A stretch of 64,000 nt of DNA from Flectobacillus major DSM 103 (lineage in GTDB: Bacteria > Bacteroidota > Bacteroidia > Cytophagales > Spirosomataceae). The notes under the pieces were generated by a model. That model was given only the letters and a program-made list of their open reading frames with translations, was not told where the DNA came from and did no database searches. The stretch lies in assembly GCF_000427405.1 (NCBI RefSeq), contig NZ_KE386491.1, positions 4,877,303-4,941,302 of the forward strand, given 5' to 3'. This document shows positions 9,216 to 16,598 of the stretch, piece after piece. The number at the start of each line of letters is the position of its first letter. The stretch's first letter is position 1. A program made the translations under genes and the position numbers.

Positions 9216-9308
9216 ATGATACAACCATTCTTTGTTATTCCTCTGGTGTCTCCTAAGGGCTTGTTCTTGAATATCAAGGACAGAGACGCTTTCTTGTATT
9301 CTGCTTAA
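9216..9308 (+). CDS. Possible 30-residue leader peptide upstream of tnaA
   Basis: ATG at 9216, stop TAA at 9306-9308. The frame begins about 27 nt after the predicted transcription start. The peptide begins MIQPFFVIPLV and has no Trp, so it is not a TnaC-type sensor as known in E. coli. Coding over 9258-9284 overlaps a small hairpin. It could be a leader peptide, a small protein or chance; support is position only. Confidence 0.25.
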   Translation: MIQPFFVIPLVSPKGLFLNIKDRDAFLYSA

Positions 9309-9548
9309 TCGACTTATTTCTTGGTAGGCTATGCCCAAAAAATCATTTTACAACATTTATGACGGTAATACCTTGGTATGTTTGTGGGTTATATTGCCTA
9401 TATAGCATATAAGTAGGAATGCTAAATGGTGAGTGCTAAGGTGTGATTTTAAATAATTGACTGTTCGTTGATTATTGCTAACCTTATTTGGTACGTTTAC
9501 TTAGTACTAGTAAATAAGTAATATATTGCTTGTTTACATTCCTATACT

Positions 9549-9562
9549 TGTATGGCCATACA
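9549..9562. promoter_or_regulatory. 14-bp palindrome ahead of tnaA
   Basis: TGTATGGCCATACA is a perfect palindrome 34 bp before the tnaA ATG, overlapping TATACTTG (9543-9550), which is one base off a -7 box. It could be an operator for a dimeric regulator. Confidence 0.3.
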
Positions 9563-9596
9563 CAAGGTTTGCGGTTGTATGTTATTTTGTATTATC

Positions 9597-10970
9597 ATGA
9601 AAACCATCATCGAACCATTCAGAATCAAGGCTGTTGAGCCAATCAAGTTTACTACCGAAACCGAGCGTAACCATATTTTGCAAGAAGCTGGGTATAACCC
9701 ATTTTTGATAAAAGCCGAAGATATTATCATCGACTTACTTACCGATAGCGGTACTTCGGCCATGAGTGCCAAGCAGTGGGCAGGTATCATGGATGGCGAC
9801 GAAAGTTATGCGGGTTCTCGTAGTTTTTATCGTTTTGAAGAAATGGTAAGGCTTATTACGGGTATGAAGTTTATTATTCCAACGCATCAAGGACGAGCTG
9901 CCGAGAAAATATTATTCTCGATAGTAGGCGAGCATGGCAAGGTAATTCCTAACAATACACACTTTGATACAACTCGTGCCAATATCGAGTTTGCAGGAGC
10001 AGAGGCCGTCGATTTGCTGAACGAAGCAGGAAAGCACCCCGAAATAATTGCTGATTTTAAAGGAAATATGGACATCGAAAAGCTTGAAGCATTTATTCAA
10101 GAAAGAGGTGTCGAGCATATTCCGTTGGTAATGGTAACAGTGACCAACAACTCTGGTGGAGGGCAGCCAGTATCTATGCAAAATATCAAAGATATTCGGG
10201 CTGTTTGTGACCAATACGGTTTGCCTTTGTTTATCGATGCTTGTCGTTTTGCTGAGAATGCTTATTTCATCAAAAAACGAGAACAAGGATATGCCGACAG
10301 AAGTATTTTGTCGATTTGTCAGGAAATGTTTAGTTATGCCGATGGTATGACCATGAGTGCCAAAAAAGATGCTTTGGTCAATATTGGGGGCTTTTTGGCT
10401 ATGAACAATCAAGAGCTAGCAATGCAGTGCCGTAACGTACTGATTGTTACCGAGGGTTTTCCTACGTATGGAGGCTTGGCTGGCCGCGATCTAGAGGCTA
10501 TGGCACAAGGATTAGAAGAAATTTTGGACGAAAGCTATTTGCATTACCGAATCAGAAGTGTAGAATATCTGGGCGATAAACTTTTAGCGGCTGGCGTACC
10601 GATTATTGAGCCAACAGGGGGTCATGCTATTTATATTGATGCCAAACGATTTTGCCAGCATATTCCTTCCTACCAGTTTCCAGGGCAGGCTGTATCAGTA
10701 GCCTTATATCAAAAAGGAGGAGTGCGGGCTTGTGAAATAGGAAGTGTAATGTTTGGTAAATACGATGAAAATCAACAATTGATACCCCCTCCAATGGAGT
10801 TAGTACGCTTGGCTATTCCAAGGAGGGTTTATACCCAAAGCCATATTGACTATGTGGCAGAGGTAATTATAGAGGTATTCCAAAACAGAAATAGCCTCAA
10901 AGGGTATCAGATTGTGTACGAAGCACCCATGTTAAGACATTTTACTGCAAGATTTGCCCCTTTGGCTTAA
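9597..10970 (+). CDS. tnaA: Tryptophanase (PLP-dependent beta-eliminating lyase)
   Basis: 457 residues from the ATG at 9597; an upstream in-frame ATG at 9552 would add 15 residues not seen in the family. The enzyme splits L-tryptophan into indole, pyruvate and ammonia. The PLP lysine lies in MTMSAKKDALV. The closest alternative is tyrosine phenol-lyase, and three diagnostic sites decide for tryptophanase: FDTT (phenol-lyase has FTTT), ACEIGS (phenol-lyase has SMERG, where Arg binds the phenol), and LRHFTARF with His (phenol-lyase has LRFF). Other stretches (KQWAGIM, LAGRDLEAMA) look more like phenol-lyase, so specificity rests on these residues. No tryptophan permease lies beside it. Confidence 0.85.
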   Translation: MKTIIEPFRIKAVEPIKFTTETERNHILQEAGYNPFLIKAEDIIIDLLTDSGTSAMSAKQWAGIMDGDESYAGSRSFYRFEEMVRLITGMKFIIPTHQGRAAEKILFSIVGEHGKVIPNNTHFDTTRANIEFAGAEAVDLLNEAGKHPEIIADFKGNMDIEKLEAFIQERGVEHIPLVMVTVTNNSGGGQPVSMQNIKDIRAVCDQYGLPLFIDACRFAENAYFIKKREQGYADRSILSICQEMFSYADGMTMSAKKDALVNIGGFLAMNNQELAMQCRNVLIVTEGFPTYGGLAGRDLEAMAQGLEEILDESYLHYRIRSVEYLGDKLLAAGVPIIEPTGGHAIYIDAKRFCQHIPSYQFPGQAVSVALYQKGGVRACEIGSVMFGKYDENQQLIPPPMELVRLAIPRRVYTQSHIDYVAEVIIEVFQNRNSLKGYQIVYEAPMLRHFTARFAPLA

Positions 10971-11010
10971 TTGCCTGTATTACCGAACATGGGCCATTCT
11001 GAATATTTAG

Positions 11011-11056
11011 ATCAAACAAGGCGGTCGAAAAACTAATTTTGACTGCCTTGTTTGAT
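11011..11056 (+). terminator. Terminator of tnaA
   Basis: Long imperfect stem with arms starting at 11011 and ending at 11056. The central part repeats the sequence style of the terminator at 694-721. No long T run follows. Confidence 0.6.
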
Positions 11057-11254
11057 TAATAGCCAATAAATGCCTTATAGTTGTGTGCTTTTTTTCCGAA
11101 TAGGGTACGATTTAAGTCGGAAAAAAGTACAATGGTCTGCCTCGTGGATTCCAATCAACACAAACAAGAGGTCTTTATTTTAAATTATCCCAAAATTTAG
11201 GATGACTTATCTTTTGTGTTAAAACACTGGTAATGAATTGATATAGTTTTAATC

Positions 11255-11302
11255 TATATTTATATTTAAACTATCAATTTGATTTATATTTATAATTAAA
11301 AC
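11255..11302 (+). promoter_or_regulatory. Catalase promoter region with two AT-rich direct repeats
   Basis: The motif TATATTTATATTTAAAC (11255-11271) recurs as a near copy at 11285-11302, 30 bp on, which is about three helix turns. The second copy overlaps the spacer between TTTG (11278-11281) and CAACTTTG (11302-11309, one base off TAnnTTTG). Binding by a peroxide regulator such as OxyR or PerR is possible but unproven. Confidence 0.35.
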
Positions 11303-11346
11303 AACTTTGTGACAGAAAATAAAATGATTTAGTAAGTCACAAACAC

Positions 11347-12870
11347 ATGAAGAAAAACTTAACCACCGTAGCCTTTGCTGTATTGACAGCAGCTAGTGTA
11401 ACAGCTCAAAATCCACTAACTACCAATACGGGTGTTCCTGTAGGCGATAACCAAAACTCAAAAACAATAGGACAAAATGGTCAGGTACTTTTAGAAGATA
11501 TTCACTTGATTGAAAAATTAGCTTCATTCGACCGTGAGCGTATTCCAGAGCGTGTAGTGCATGCAAGAGGCGTTGGGGCTTATGGTGAATTTGTTACCGA
11601 TGCCGAATTTTCACGTTATACCAAAGCCGCTTTGTTTAGTACAAAAGGAAAAACAACACCTGTTTTCGTTCGTTTTTCAACAGTAATTCATGGTAATGGC
11701 TCGCCCGAAACCTTGCGTGACCCACGTGGATTTGCTACCAAGTTTTATACAGAACAAGGCAATTACGATATCGTAGGCAATAACCTCCCTGTGTTTTTTA
11801 TTCGTGATGCCATTAAGTTTCCAGACATGGTACATTCGTTGAAGCCGTCGCCTATTTATAACAAACAAGACCCAAACCGATTTTTTGACTTTTTCTCGCA
11901 TATTCCCGAATCAACACACATGCTAACACGTGTGTATTCTGATTATGGTATTCCTGCCAACTACCGCCAAATGGACGGCTCAGGGGTTCATGCTTATAAA
12001 TGGATCAATGCCAAAGGCGAAGTGAGCTACGTAAAATATACTTGGAAAACCAATCAAGGGGTAAAAAACCTTACTGCCGACGAAGCTGCAAAAGTACAAG
12101 CCCAAGATTTTCAGCACGCTACCGTAGATTTGTATGATAACATCAAAAAAGGCAATAATCCTTCATGGGATTTGTATGTACAAATTATCAAGGCAGAAGA
12201 TTTAGATAAATTTGATTTTAACCCAACCGATGCCACCAAAATTTGGCCAGAAAACTTAGTGCCTTTGGTAAAAGTAGGTAAAATGACTTTGAACAAAGTG
12301 CCTAGTAATTTCTTTGAAGAAGTAGAACAGGCTGCTTTTGCCCCTGCCAACTTGGTGCCGGGTATCGAAGCCTCAGAAGATAAATTATTACAAGGTCGTT
12401 TGTTCTCATACACCGATACTCAGCGTTACCGTATTGGGGCTAATTTCCAACAGTTAGCAATCAATGCTCCGAAGGTACAAGTGAATACACATAACCAAGA
12501 TGGAGCATTGAGCAACCGTAAAAAAGCCTCTGACGTAAACTACCAGCCAAGCCAATCGGCCGAAGGTTTTAGTGACAACGAGCAATATGAATATGCTGTT
12601 TCAAAGTTTACCAATGTAGCTACAATGCAAAGTAAAATTACCAAACCCAACGATTTCAAACAAGCAGGCGAATTTTACCGCTCTTTGTCTGAAGCCGAAA
12701 AGGCAAGCCTTATCAAAAACCTTTCGGGCGATTTGGGTGTGGTAAAAAACAAAGACATTGCTCGCAAAATGGTAGGCCATTTCTACCTTGCCGATACCGA
12801 TTACGGTACAAGACTAGCCAAAGCACTTAACTTTAGCCGCGAAGAAGTAGAGGCAATGTTCAAAAAATAG
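11347..12870 (+). CDS. Catalase with signal peptide (periplasmic heme catalase)
   Basis: 507 residues. Residues 1-20 form a signal peptide (ending ASVTAQ), so unlike most catalases this one is predicted to work in the periplasm, degrading hydrogen peroxide to water and oxygen. The distal heme His is in VVHARGVGAYG (about residue 72), the Asn in DIVGNNLPVFFIRD, and the proximal heme Tyr in RLFSYTDTQRYR (about residue 354). The core is of the small-subunit type with no C-terminal flavodoxin-like domain. hemA and a secreted ankyrin protein follow in the same direction. In Pseudomonas and Campylobacter, ankyrin proteins beside catalase genes help catalase activity or heme delivery. Confidence 0.92.
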   Translation: MKKNLTTVAFAVLTAASVTAQNPLTTNTGVPVGDNQNSKTIGQNGQVLLEDIHLIEKLASFDRERIPERVVHARGVGAYGEFVTDAEFSRYTKAALFSTKGKTTPVFVRFSTVIHGNGSPETLRDPRGFATKFYTEQGNYDIVGNNLPVFFIRDAIKFPDMVHSLKPSPIYNKQDPNRFFDFFSHIPESTHMLTRVYSDYGIPANYRQMDGSGVHAYKWINAKGEVSYVKYTWKTNQGVKNLTADEAAKVQAQDFQHATVDLYDNIKKGNNPSWDLYVQIIKAEDLDKFDFNPTDATKIWPENLVPLVKVGKMTLNKVPSNFFEEVEQAAFAPANLVPGIEASEDKLLQGRLFSYTDTQRYRIGANFQQLAINAPKVQVNTHNQDGALSNRKKASDVNYQPSQSAEGFSDNEQYEYAVSKFTNVATMQSKITKPNDFKQAGEFYRSLSEAEKASLIKNLSGDLGVVKNKDIARKMVGHFYLADTDYGTRLAKALNFSREEVEAMFKK

Positions 12871-12882
12871 GCTACACTATAC

Positions 12883-12987
12883 AAGATTTTATCAGAAATG
12901 TATTACTCAAAAGTGAATAGCAAAGTATTCGGGCAGGAATAACGACCTAACAACTTCGGCGTAATACCGATTTGATAAAATCTTTTT
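12883..12987 (+). promoter_or_regulatory. Long-range stem-loop between the catalase gene and hemA
   Basis: A perfect 12-bp stem (12883-12894 with 12973-12984) closes a 78-nt interior. An inner 7-bp stem (12900-12906 with 12961-12967) lies five unpaired nucleotides inward on both sides. The right arm runs into TTT. It could be the catalase terminator or a regulatory leader of hemA. Confidence 0.45.
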
Positions 12988-13036
12988 AATATCACTTTAT
13001 TTAAAAGGCTATTAAGGCCAGAAGCTATTTGGAACC

Positions 13037-14251
13037 ATGCAAACTATCAAAGTAATCTCGCTTTCATTCAAAAATGCCGATGTGGCTACTAGAGGACAAA
13101 TACAGTTTTCGGATGAAGAAACGCTACAATTTTTGGCGCAGTTTCAGCAGCATACCGATATAAAATCGCTTGTACTTTTGTCAACCTGCAACCGTACCGA
13201 ATTATATTTTGAATCTAGCCAGTTTACCAGTCAACAAATGATAGAAGCCATGTTTTCGTTTAAAAATGTATGGATAAGCGGGCATTTACTCAAGGTTATC
13301 GAAACCTCGGAAGATGCCAGTCAATATATCATGGAGGTGGCTTCTGGCCTGCAATCGATGGTGGTAGGCGACAAACAAATTATTCAACAAGTAAAAAAAG
13401 CCTATTTATTCAGTCAAGAAAAAGGCCTAATTTCGGGTGTATTTGAACGACTTTTCCAACAAGTATTTAGGGCTTTTAAAAGAATTAGTAATGAAACTAA
13501 TTTTTTGAAAGGCTCACAATCTACAAGCTATTTGGCCGTAGAACACGCCAAAAGGCTAGTAGGTAAGCAAGCCAAAGTATTGCTGATAGGAGCAGGCGAA
13601 ATAGCCAAAGATGTAGTAAAATACCTAACCGCTCAGGGATTCGATAATGTAGTGGTTACAAACCGAACTATTGCAAAAGCTCAGGCGATAACTCAGCAAT
13701 ATGAAAATTATTATTATTTGCCATTCGAGCATCTATCAACCTACTTCTCTACATTCGATGTGGTGATTTCTAGCGTTGGGGTCAAAGGGCTAATTCATGA
13801 GGCATATTTCCAAACAGCCCATTATCCCAAAGTTCTAATAGACTTGGCCGTACCAGCAAGTATTCAGATAGATACCAATAGCCACAGCGATATAAAACTG
13901 ATTAATATCGACCAGCTTGCCGAAAGAATTCATGAAAATAAAGTGCTGAGCCAACAAGCTATAGCTGAAGTAAATACCATCATAGAACAAGAACTAGGTC
14001 AGTTTTTAAAGTGGTTTGCTACATTGCCCGTCAATGCTTTCTTGGCTTCGTTGAAGCAACACTACAAAAGTATCCTGACCGAAAAACTCAAGCAACACAA
14101 GCAAGACCTTCCCGAAGGTGTAATAGATAGTATGGTGGCAGCATTACTAAAAGCCCCAGCCGTAGGGCTCAAAAGCATGGCAGTACAAGAATCTGTAGCT
14201 TCTATCGAGCAGCTTACGTCTATTTATCAATTACAAAATCATTTGAACTAG
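13037..14251 (+). CDS. hemA: Glutamyl-tRNA reductase
   Basis: 404 residues. The enzyme reduces glutamyl-tRNA to glutamate-1-semialdehyde with NADPH, the first step of C5 tetrapyrrole synthesis. The catalytic Cys51 sits in LLSTCNRTELY. The catalytic domain continues with GLQSMVVGDKQIIQQVKKAY, the NADPH-binding domain has VLLIGAGEIAKDVVKYL, and the C-terminal dimerisation helix runs from about residue 310. N-terminal RGQIQF replaces the more usual RE..AF, a small divergence. Placed between a catalase and an ankyrin gene, it may be a copy linked to heme supply for catalase; whether the genome has another hemA cannot be seen here. Confidence 0.93.
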   Translation: MQTIKVISLSFKNADVATRGQIQFSDEETLQFLAQFQQHTDIKSLVLLSTCNRTELYFESSQFTSQQMIEAMFSFKNVWISGHLLKVIETSEDASQYIMEVASGLQSMVVGDKQIIQQVKKAYLFSQEKGLISGVFERLFQQVFRAFKRISNETNFLKGSQSTSYLAVEHAKRLVGKQAKVLLIGAGEIAKDVVKYLTAQGFDNVVVTNRTIAKAQAITQQYENYYYLPFEHLSTYFSTFDVVISSVGVKGLIHEAYFQTAHYPKVLIDLAVPASIQIDTNSHSDIKLINIDQLAERIHENKVLSQQAIAEVNTIIEQELGQFLKWFATLPVNAFLASLKQHYKSILTEKLKQHKQDLPEGVIDSMVAALLKAPAVGLKSMAVQESVASIEQLTSIYQLQNHLN

Positions 14252-14263
14252 CCAATTTTTAAG

Positions 14264-14782
14264 ATGAAAAATATCGCTTTTGTATGTATTTTTAGTGTAT
14301 TATCATTTGTGTCAAAAGCTCAAGTATCTATTTGGGATGCCAGCCGAAATGGTGATATTGCTTCCGTAAAAGAGCTAATACAATTGGGTGTTTCGATAAA
14401 TGCTCAAGATTCAAAAGGTTTTACACCTTTGATATTGGCCGTTTACAACGAACACGAAGAGCTAGTGAAATATCTATTAGAAAAAAAGGCATCGATCGAC
14501 CTCGCCGACCGTTCGGGCAACACGGCACTGATGGGAGCAGCTTTCAAGGGTTATACAACAATAGAGGAACTATTGCTAAGAAACAAAGCCAATCCCAATA
14601 TACAAAATGGCAACGGAGCTACAGCCCTAACCTTTGCGGCTACTTTTGGGCATACACCCATTGTAAAGTTATTGTTGCAATATGGTGCTGATAAAAATTT
14701 GAAAGATAGATTTGGCAAAACAGCCCTTCAAAGTGCCGTTTTACAAGAAAATACAGCAATTGTATTGCTATTGGGCAAATAA
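14264..14782 (+). CDS. Secreted ankyrin-repeat protein
   Basis: 172 residues starting 12 bp after the hemA stop, so almost certainly co-transcribed. Residues 1-19 form a signal peptide (FVSKAQ end). Four to five ankyrin repeats follow, with consensus pieces such as GFTPLILAVYNEHEELVKYLLEK, GNTALMGAAFKGY, GATALTFAATFGHTPIVKLLLQYGA and GKTALQSAV. Proteins of this shape next to catalase genes (AnkB with KatB in Pseudomonas, Cj1386 with KatA in Campylobacter) are known to support catalase activity or heme loading. A similar periplasmic helper role is inferred here from the order catalase, hemA, ankyrin. The family itself only shows protein binding. Confidence 0.82.
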   Translation: MKNIAFVCIFSVLSFVSKAQVSIWDASRNGDIASVKELIQLGVSINAQDSKGFTPLILAVYNEHEELVKYLLEKKASIDLADRSGNTALMGAAFKGYTTIEELLLRNKANPNIQNGNGATALTFAATFGHTPIVKLLLQYGADKNLKDRFGKTALQSAVLQENTAIVLLLGK

Positions 14783-14787
14783 AATTG

Positions 14788-14838
14788 CTGATTACTGGAC
14801 AATGAGAAATCCTAAAAATTAGATTGTCCAGCAATCAG
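14788..14838. terminator. Bidirectional terminator between ankyrin and MATE genes
   Basis: A 16-bp stem with one mismatch (14788-14803 with 14823-14838) between two convergent genes. Confidence 0.7.
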
Positions 14839-14879
14839 GCAAAAGGTAGTTTATCTATTATATTATGGCTCAAAAGCGG

Positions 14880-16253
14880 TTAAACTTTCATGGTTTTCCA
14901 TCGGCCTTTTTTGAAAAAATAAATCCCCAATACAGCCAGAATAGACTCGCTCACAGCAATAGAAATAAATACGCCTAATGGCCCCATTTTCAAATACTGG
15001 GCCAGTAAATACGCCAACGGAATTTCGATAAGCCAGAAACACACAAAATTCATCAGTGTAGGTGTGCGGGTATCACCAGCCCCATTTAGCGACTGCCCAA
15101 TGACCATACCATAGCCAAAGAAAATGTATCCCAAGCTCATTACTTGCAAACAAAGTACACCCACTTCTACTACTTTGGGGTTATTGTTGAAGACACCAAT
15201 AAAGTTTTCGGCAAAACCAAAAAACAGCAAGCCAATCATAACCAAGAAAATCATGTTATAAAACGCCGTTCGCCAAACCGAAGTTTCGGCACGTTCGGGC
15301 TGACCTGCCCCAAGATTTTGCCCTACCAGAGTTGCGGCAGCATTGGCCATTCCCCAAGCAGGCAAAATCGTAAACACAATAATTCTGATCGCAATAGTAT
15401 AACCAGCTACAGCGTCGCTACCAAAGCTTGAAATAATCCGAGTAAGGAAAATCCAGCTAGCCGATTGAATCAAGAATTGTCCAGTACCACCCGCTCCGAT
15501 ACTCAGAAGGTTTTTGAGAATAGCAAAATCGGGCTTAAACAAACTCAGTTTGATTTGAATATTACCATTGCCTTTTTGTAAGCCATAAATCTGATATATT
15601 ACCCCAATACTACGCCCAATAGTAGTAGCAATAGCCGCTCCTTCTACGCCAAAGTGTAAAGCCAAAATCAAGATAGCATCTAGGCTCATGTTGATAATAT
15701 TAGCCAAAATAATAGAACGCATGGCTCTCGAAGCGTCGCCAGCACCACGCAAAGCTCCACTAAGTGTATATAACAAAATAATAGCAGGACTACTCATAAA
15801 CATAAGTCTAGTAAAGCCTACACCTTGTCGGATAAGGTGTTCTTCGCCGCCCATAATTCGCAGAATATCTTCGGCAAAAATAGCCCCAGGAATACCCACC
15901 AAGGCCGCCAATACCAGCGAAATTAGTACTACTTGTGCTACAGCATGGCCAGCTTCTTGGCGGTTGCCTTCCCCAACCCTACGCGACACAATGGCTGTGG
16001 CAGCAGCACTCAGGCCTATTGCCACCGAATAAATGAGCGTTAGTACAGACTCGGTAAGACCCACAGTTGCAATGGCCTCGATACTAATTTTGGATACAAA
16101 AAAAGCATCTACAATTGCAAACAGAGCTTCTCCTATCATTTCAAAAATCATCGGAATGGATAACAAGAAGATAGCTCGGTTGATACTCATTTGAGTATAG
16201 TTTTGTTCCTCACCACGCATTGCATCGAGGAATAAATCAATGTATTTTTTCAT
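14880..16253 (-). CDS. MATE-family multidrug/metabolite exporter
   Basis: 457 residues with about twelve transmembrane helices in two matching halves, as in NorM/DinF-type MATE proteins that export cationic drugs or metabolites using a sodium or proton gradient. Typical pieces include FVSKISIEAIATVGLTESV in helix 2, the repeated positions RVGEGNRQEAGHAV and LVGQNLGAGQPERAE at the start of each half's second loop, and GRSIGVIYQIYGL. The start ATG is overlapped by a short upstream frame (16237-16353) that contains a terminator-like hairpin, which suggests regulation by attenuation. Substrate unknown. Confidence 0.9.
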   Translation of the reverse strand: MKKYIDLFLDAMRGEEQNYTQMSINRAIFLLSIPMIFEMIGEALFAIVDAFFVSKISIEAIATVGLTESVLTLIYSVAIGLSAAATAIVSRRVGEGNRQEAGHAVAQVVLISLVLAALVGIPGAIFAEDILRIMGGEEHLIRQGVGFTRLMFMSSPAIILLYTLSGALRGAGDASRAMRSIILANIINMSLDAILILALHFGVEGAAIATTIGRSIGVIYQIYGLQKGNGNIQIKLSLFKPDFAILKNLLSIGAGGTGQFLIQSASWIFLTRIISSFGSDAVAGYTIAIRIIVFTILPAWGMANAAATLVGQNLGAGQPERAETSVWRTAFYNMIFLVMIGLLFFGFAENFIGVFNNNPKVVEVGVLCLQVMSLGYIFFGYGMVIGQSLNGAGDTRTPTLMNFVCFWLIEIPLAYLLAQYLKMGPLGVFISIAVSESILAVLGIYFFKKGRWKTMKV

Positions 16254-16353
16254 TGATGAACAAGAAAATAAGAAATGTAAAATGATATAGCTTTCTGGAA
16301 AACAAAAAAAGCACTACAAAGCTGTGTAGTGTTACAAAAAAGAAGAGATTCAT
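16237..16353 (-). CDS. Possible Phe-rich leader peptide of the MATE gene
   Basis: A 38-codon frame begins at ATG 16353-16351 and overlaps the MATE start (16253) out of frame by 17 nt. Ten of the 38 residues are Phe; it begins MNLFFFVTLHSFVVLFLF. A hairpin with a T run lies inside the frame (16303-16331). The layout resembles leader peptides where ribosome stalling decides between termination and read-through. There is no family evidence, and Phe richness could partly result from the T-rich terminator. Confidence 0.35.
   Translation of the reverse strand: MNLFFFVTLHSFVVLFLFSRKLYHFTFLIFLFINEKIH
16303..16331 (-). terminator. Terminator hairpin in the MATE leader (candidate attenuator)
   Basis: On the minus strand CACTACA pairs with TGTAGTG across a 6-nt loop (16312-16318 with 16325-16331), then C and seven T. 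It sits upstream of the MATE start codon, inside the leader, so it would stop transcription before the gene unless overridden. Confidence 0.55.
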
Positions 16354-16426
16354 CGCCAAGTAGGGATGAGTAATTATAGAATCATGGGCTTTTGGTGGCA
16401 ATATGCCTTTTTAGAAGTTTCGGGGG

Positions 16427-16434
16427 CAAAGGTA
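16427..16434 (-). promoter_or_regulatory. Candidate -7 box of the MATE transcript
   Basis: TACCTTTG on the minus strand fits TAnnTTTG. Transcription from here would give a leader of about 165 nt containing the hairpin and short frame described above. Confidence 0.55.
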
Positions 16435-16530
16435 AAAATATTTTTAAGACAAAATCTAGCCTTCTCTTAATTATTTTTCAAACTATATTTATTTAGCGAA
16501 AATTCGCTTAGATATTAACTTACGCTATTA

Positions 16531-16538
16531 TAGTTTTG
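16531..16538 (+). promoter_or_regulatory. Candidate -7 box of the GAPDH gene
   Basis: TAGTTTTG fits TAnnTTTG, about 60 nt before the ATG. No clear -33 TTG at the right distance. Confidence 0.4.
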
Positions 16539-16598
16539 CATCATCATTTCGATAAAATCTTTTCTTATAACAAAACAAACTCTTGAAATTAGTATATC

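Larger units (their letters stand above)
9085..9596. other. Intergenic region of 512 bp ahead of tryptophanase
   Basis: Contains an imperfect hairpin (9088-9102 with 9112-9126) that may end hemN, a good promoter at 9151-9182, a possible 30-codon leader frame at 9216-9308, a small hairpin around 9258-9284, and a palindrome at 9549-9562 close to the tnaA start. Each is listed separately where it can be supported. Confidence 0.5.
10971..11346. other. Intergenic region of 376 bp between tnaA and the catalase gene
   Basis: Holds a terminator at 11011-11056, two AT-rich direct repeats (11255-11271, 11285-11302) and a promoter-like pair at 11278-11309. No open frame was seen. Confidence 0.5.
16254..16598. 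other. Divergent intergenic region of 345 bp
   Basis: Holds the MATE leader with its attenuator-like hairpin, the MATE -7 box (16427-16434) and a candidate GAPDH -7 box TAGTTTTG (16531-16538). A second small inverted repeat GGCATATTGCC (minus strand, 16395-16405 region) lies early in the leader. Confidence 0.5.

Noticed and set aside
9597-10970. Tyrosine phenol-lyase as the identity of this gene
   Set aside because: The phenol-binding Arg (SMERG) and the FTTT and LRFF motifs are replaced by the tryptophanase forms EIGS, FDTT and LRHF.
15688-16032. 114-codon plus-strand frame opposite the MATE gene
   Set aside because: Overlaps a well-supported membrane protein and has no recognisable domain.
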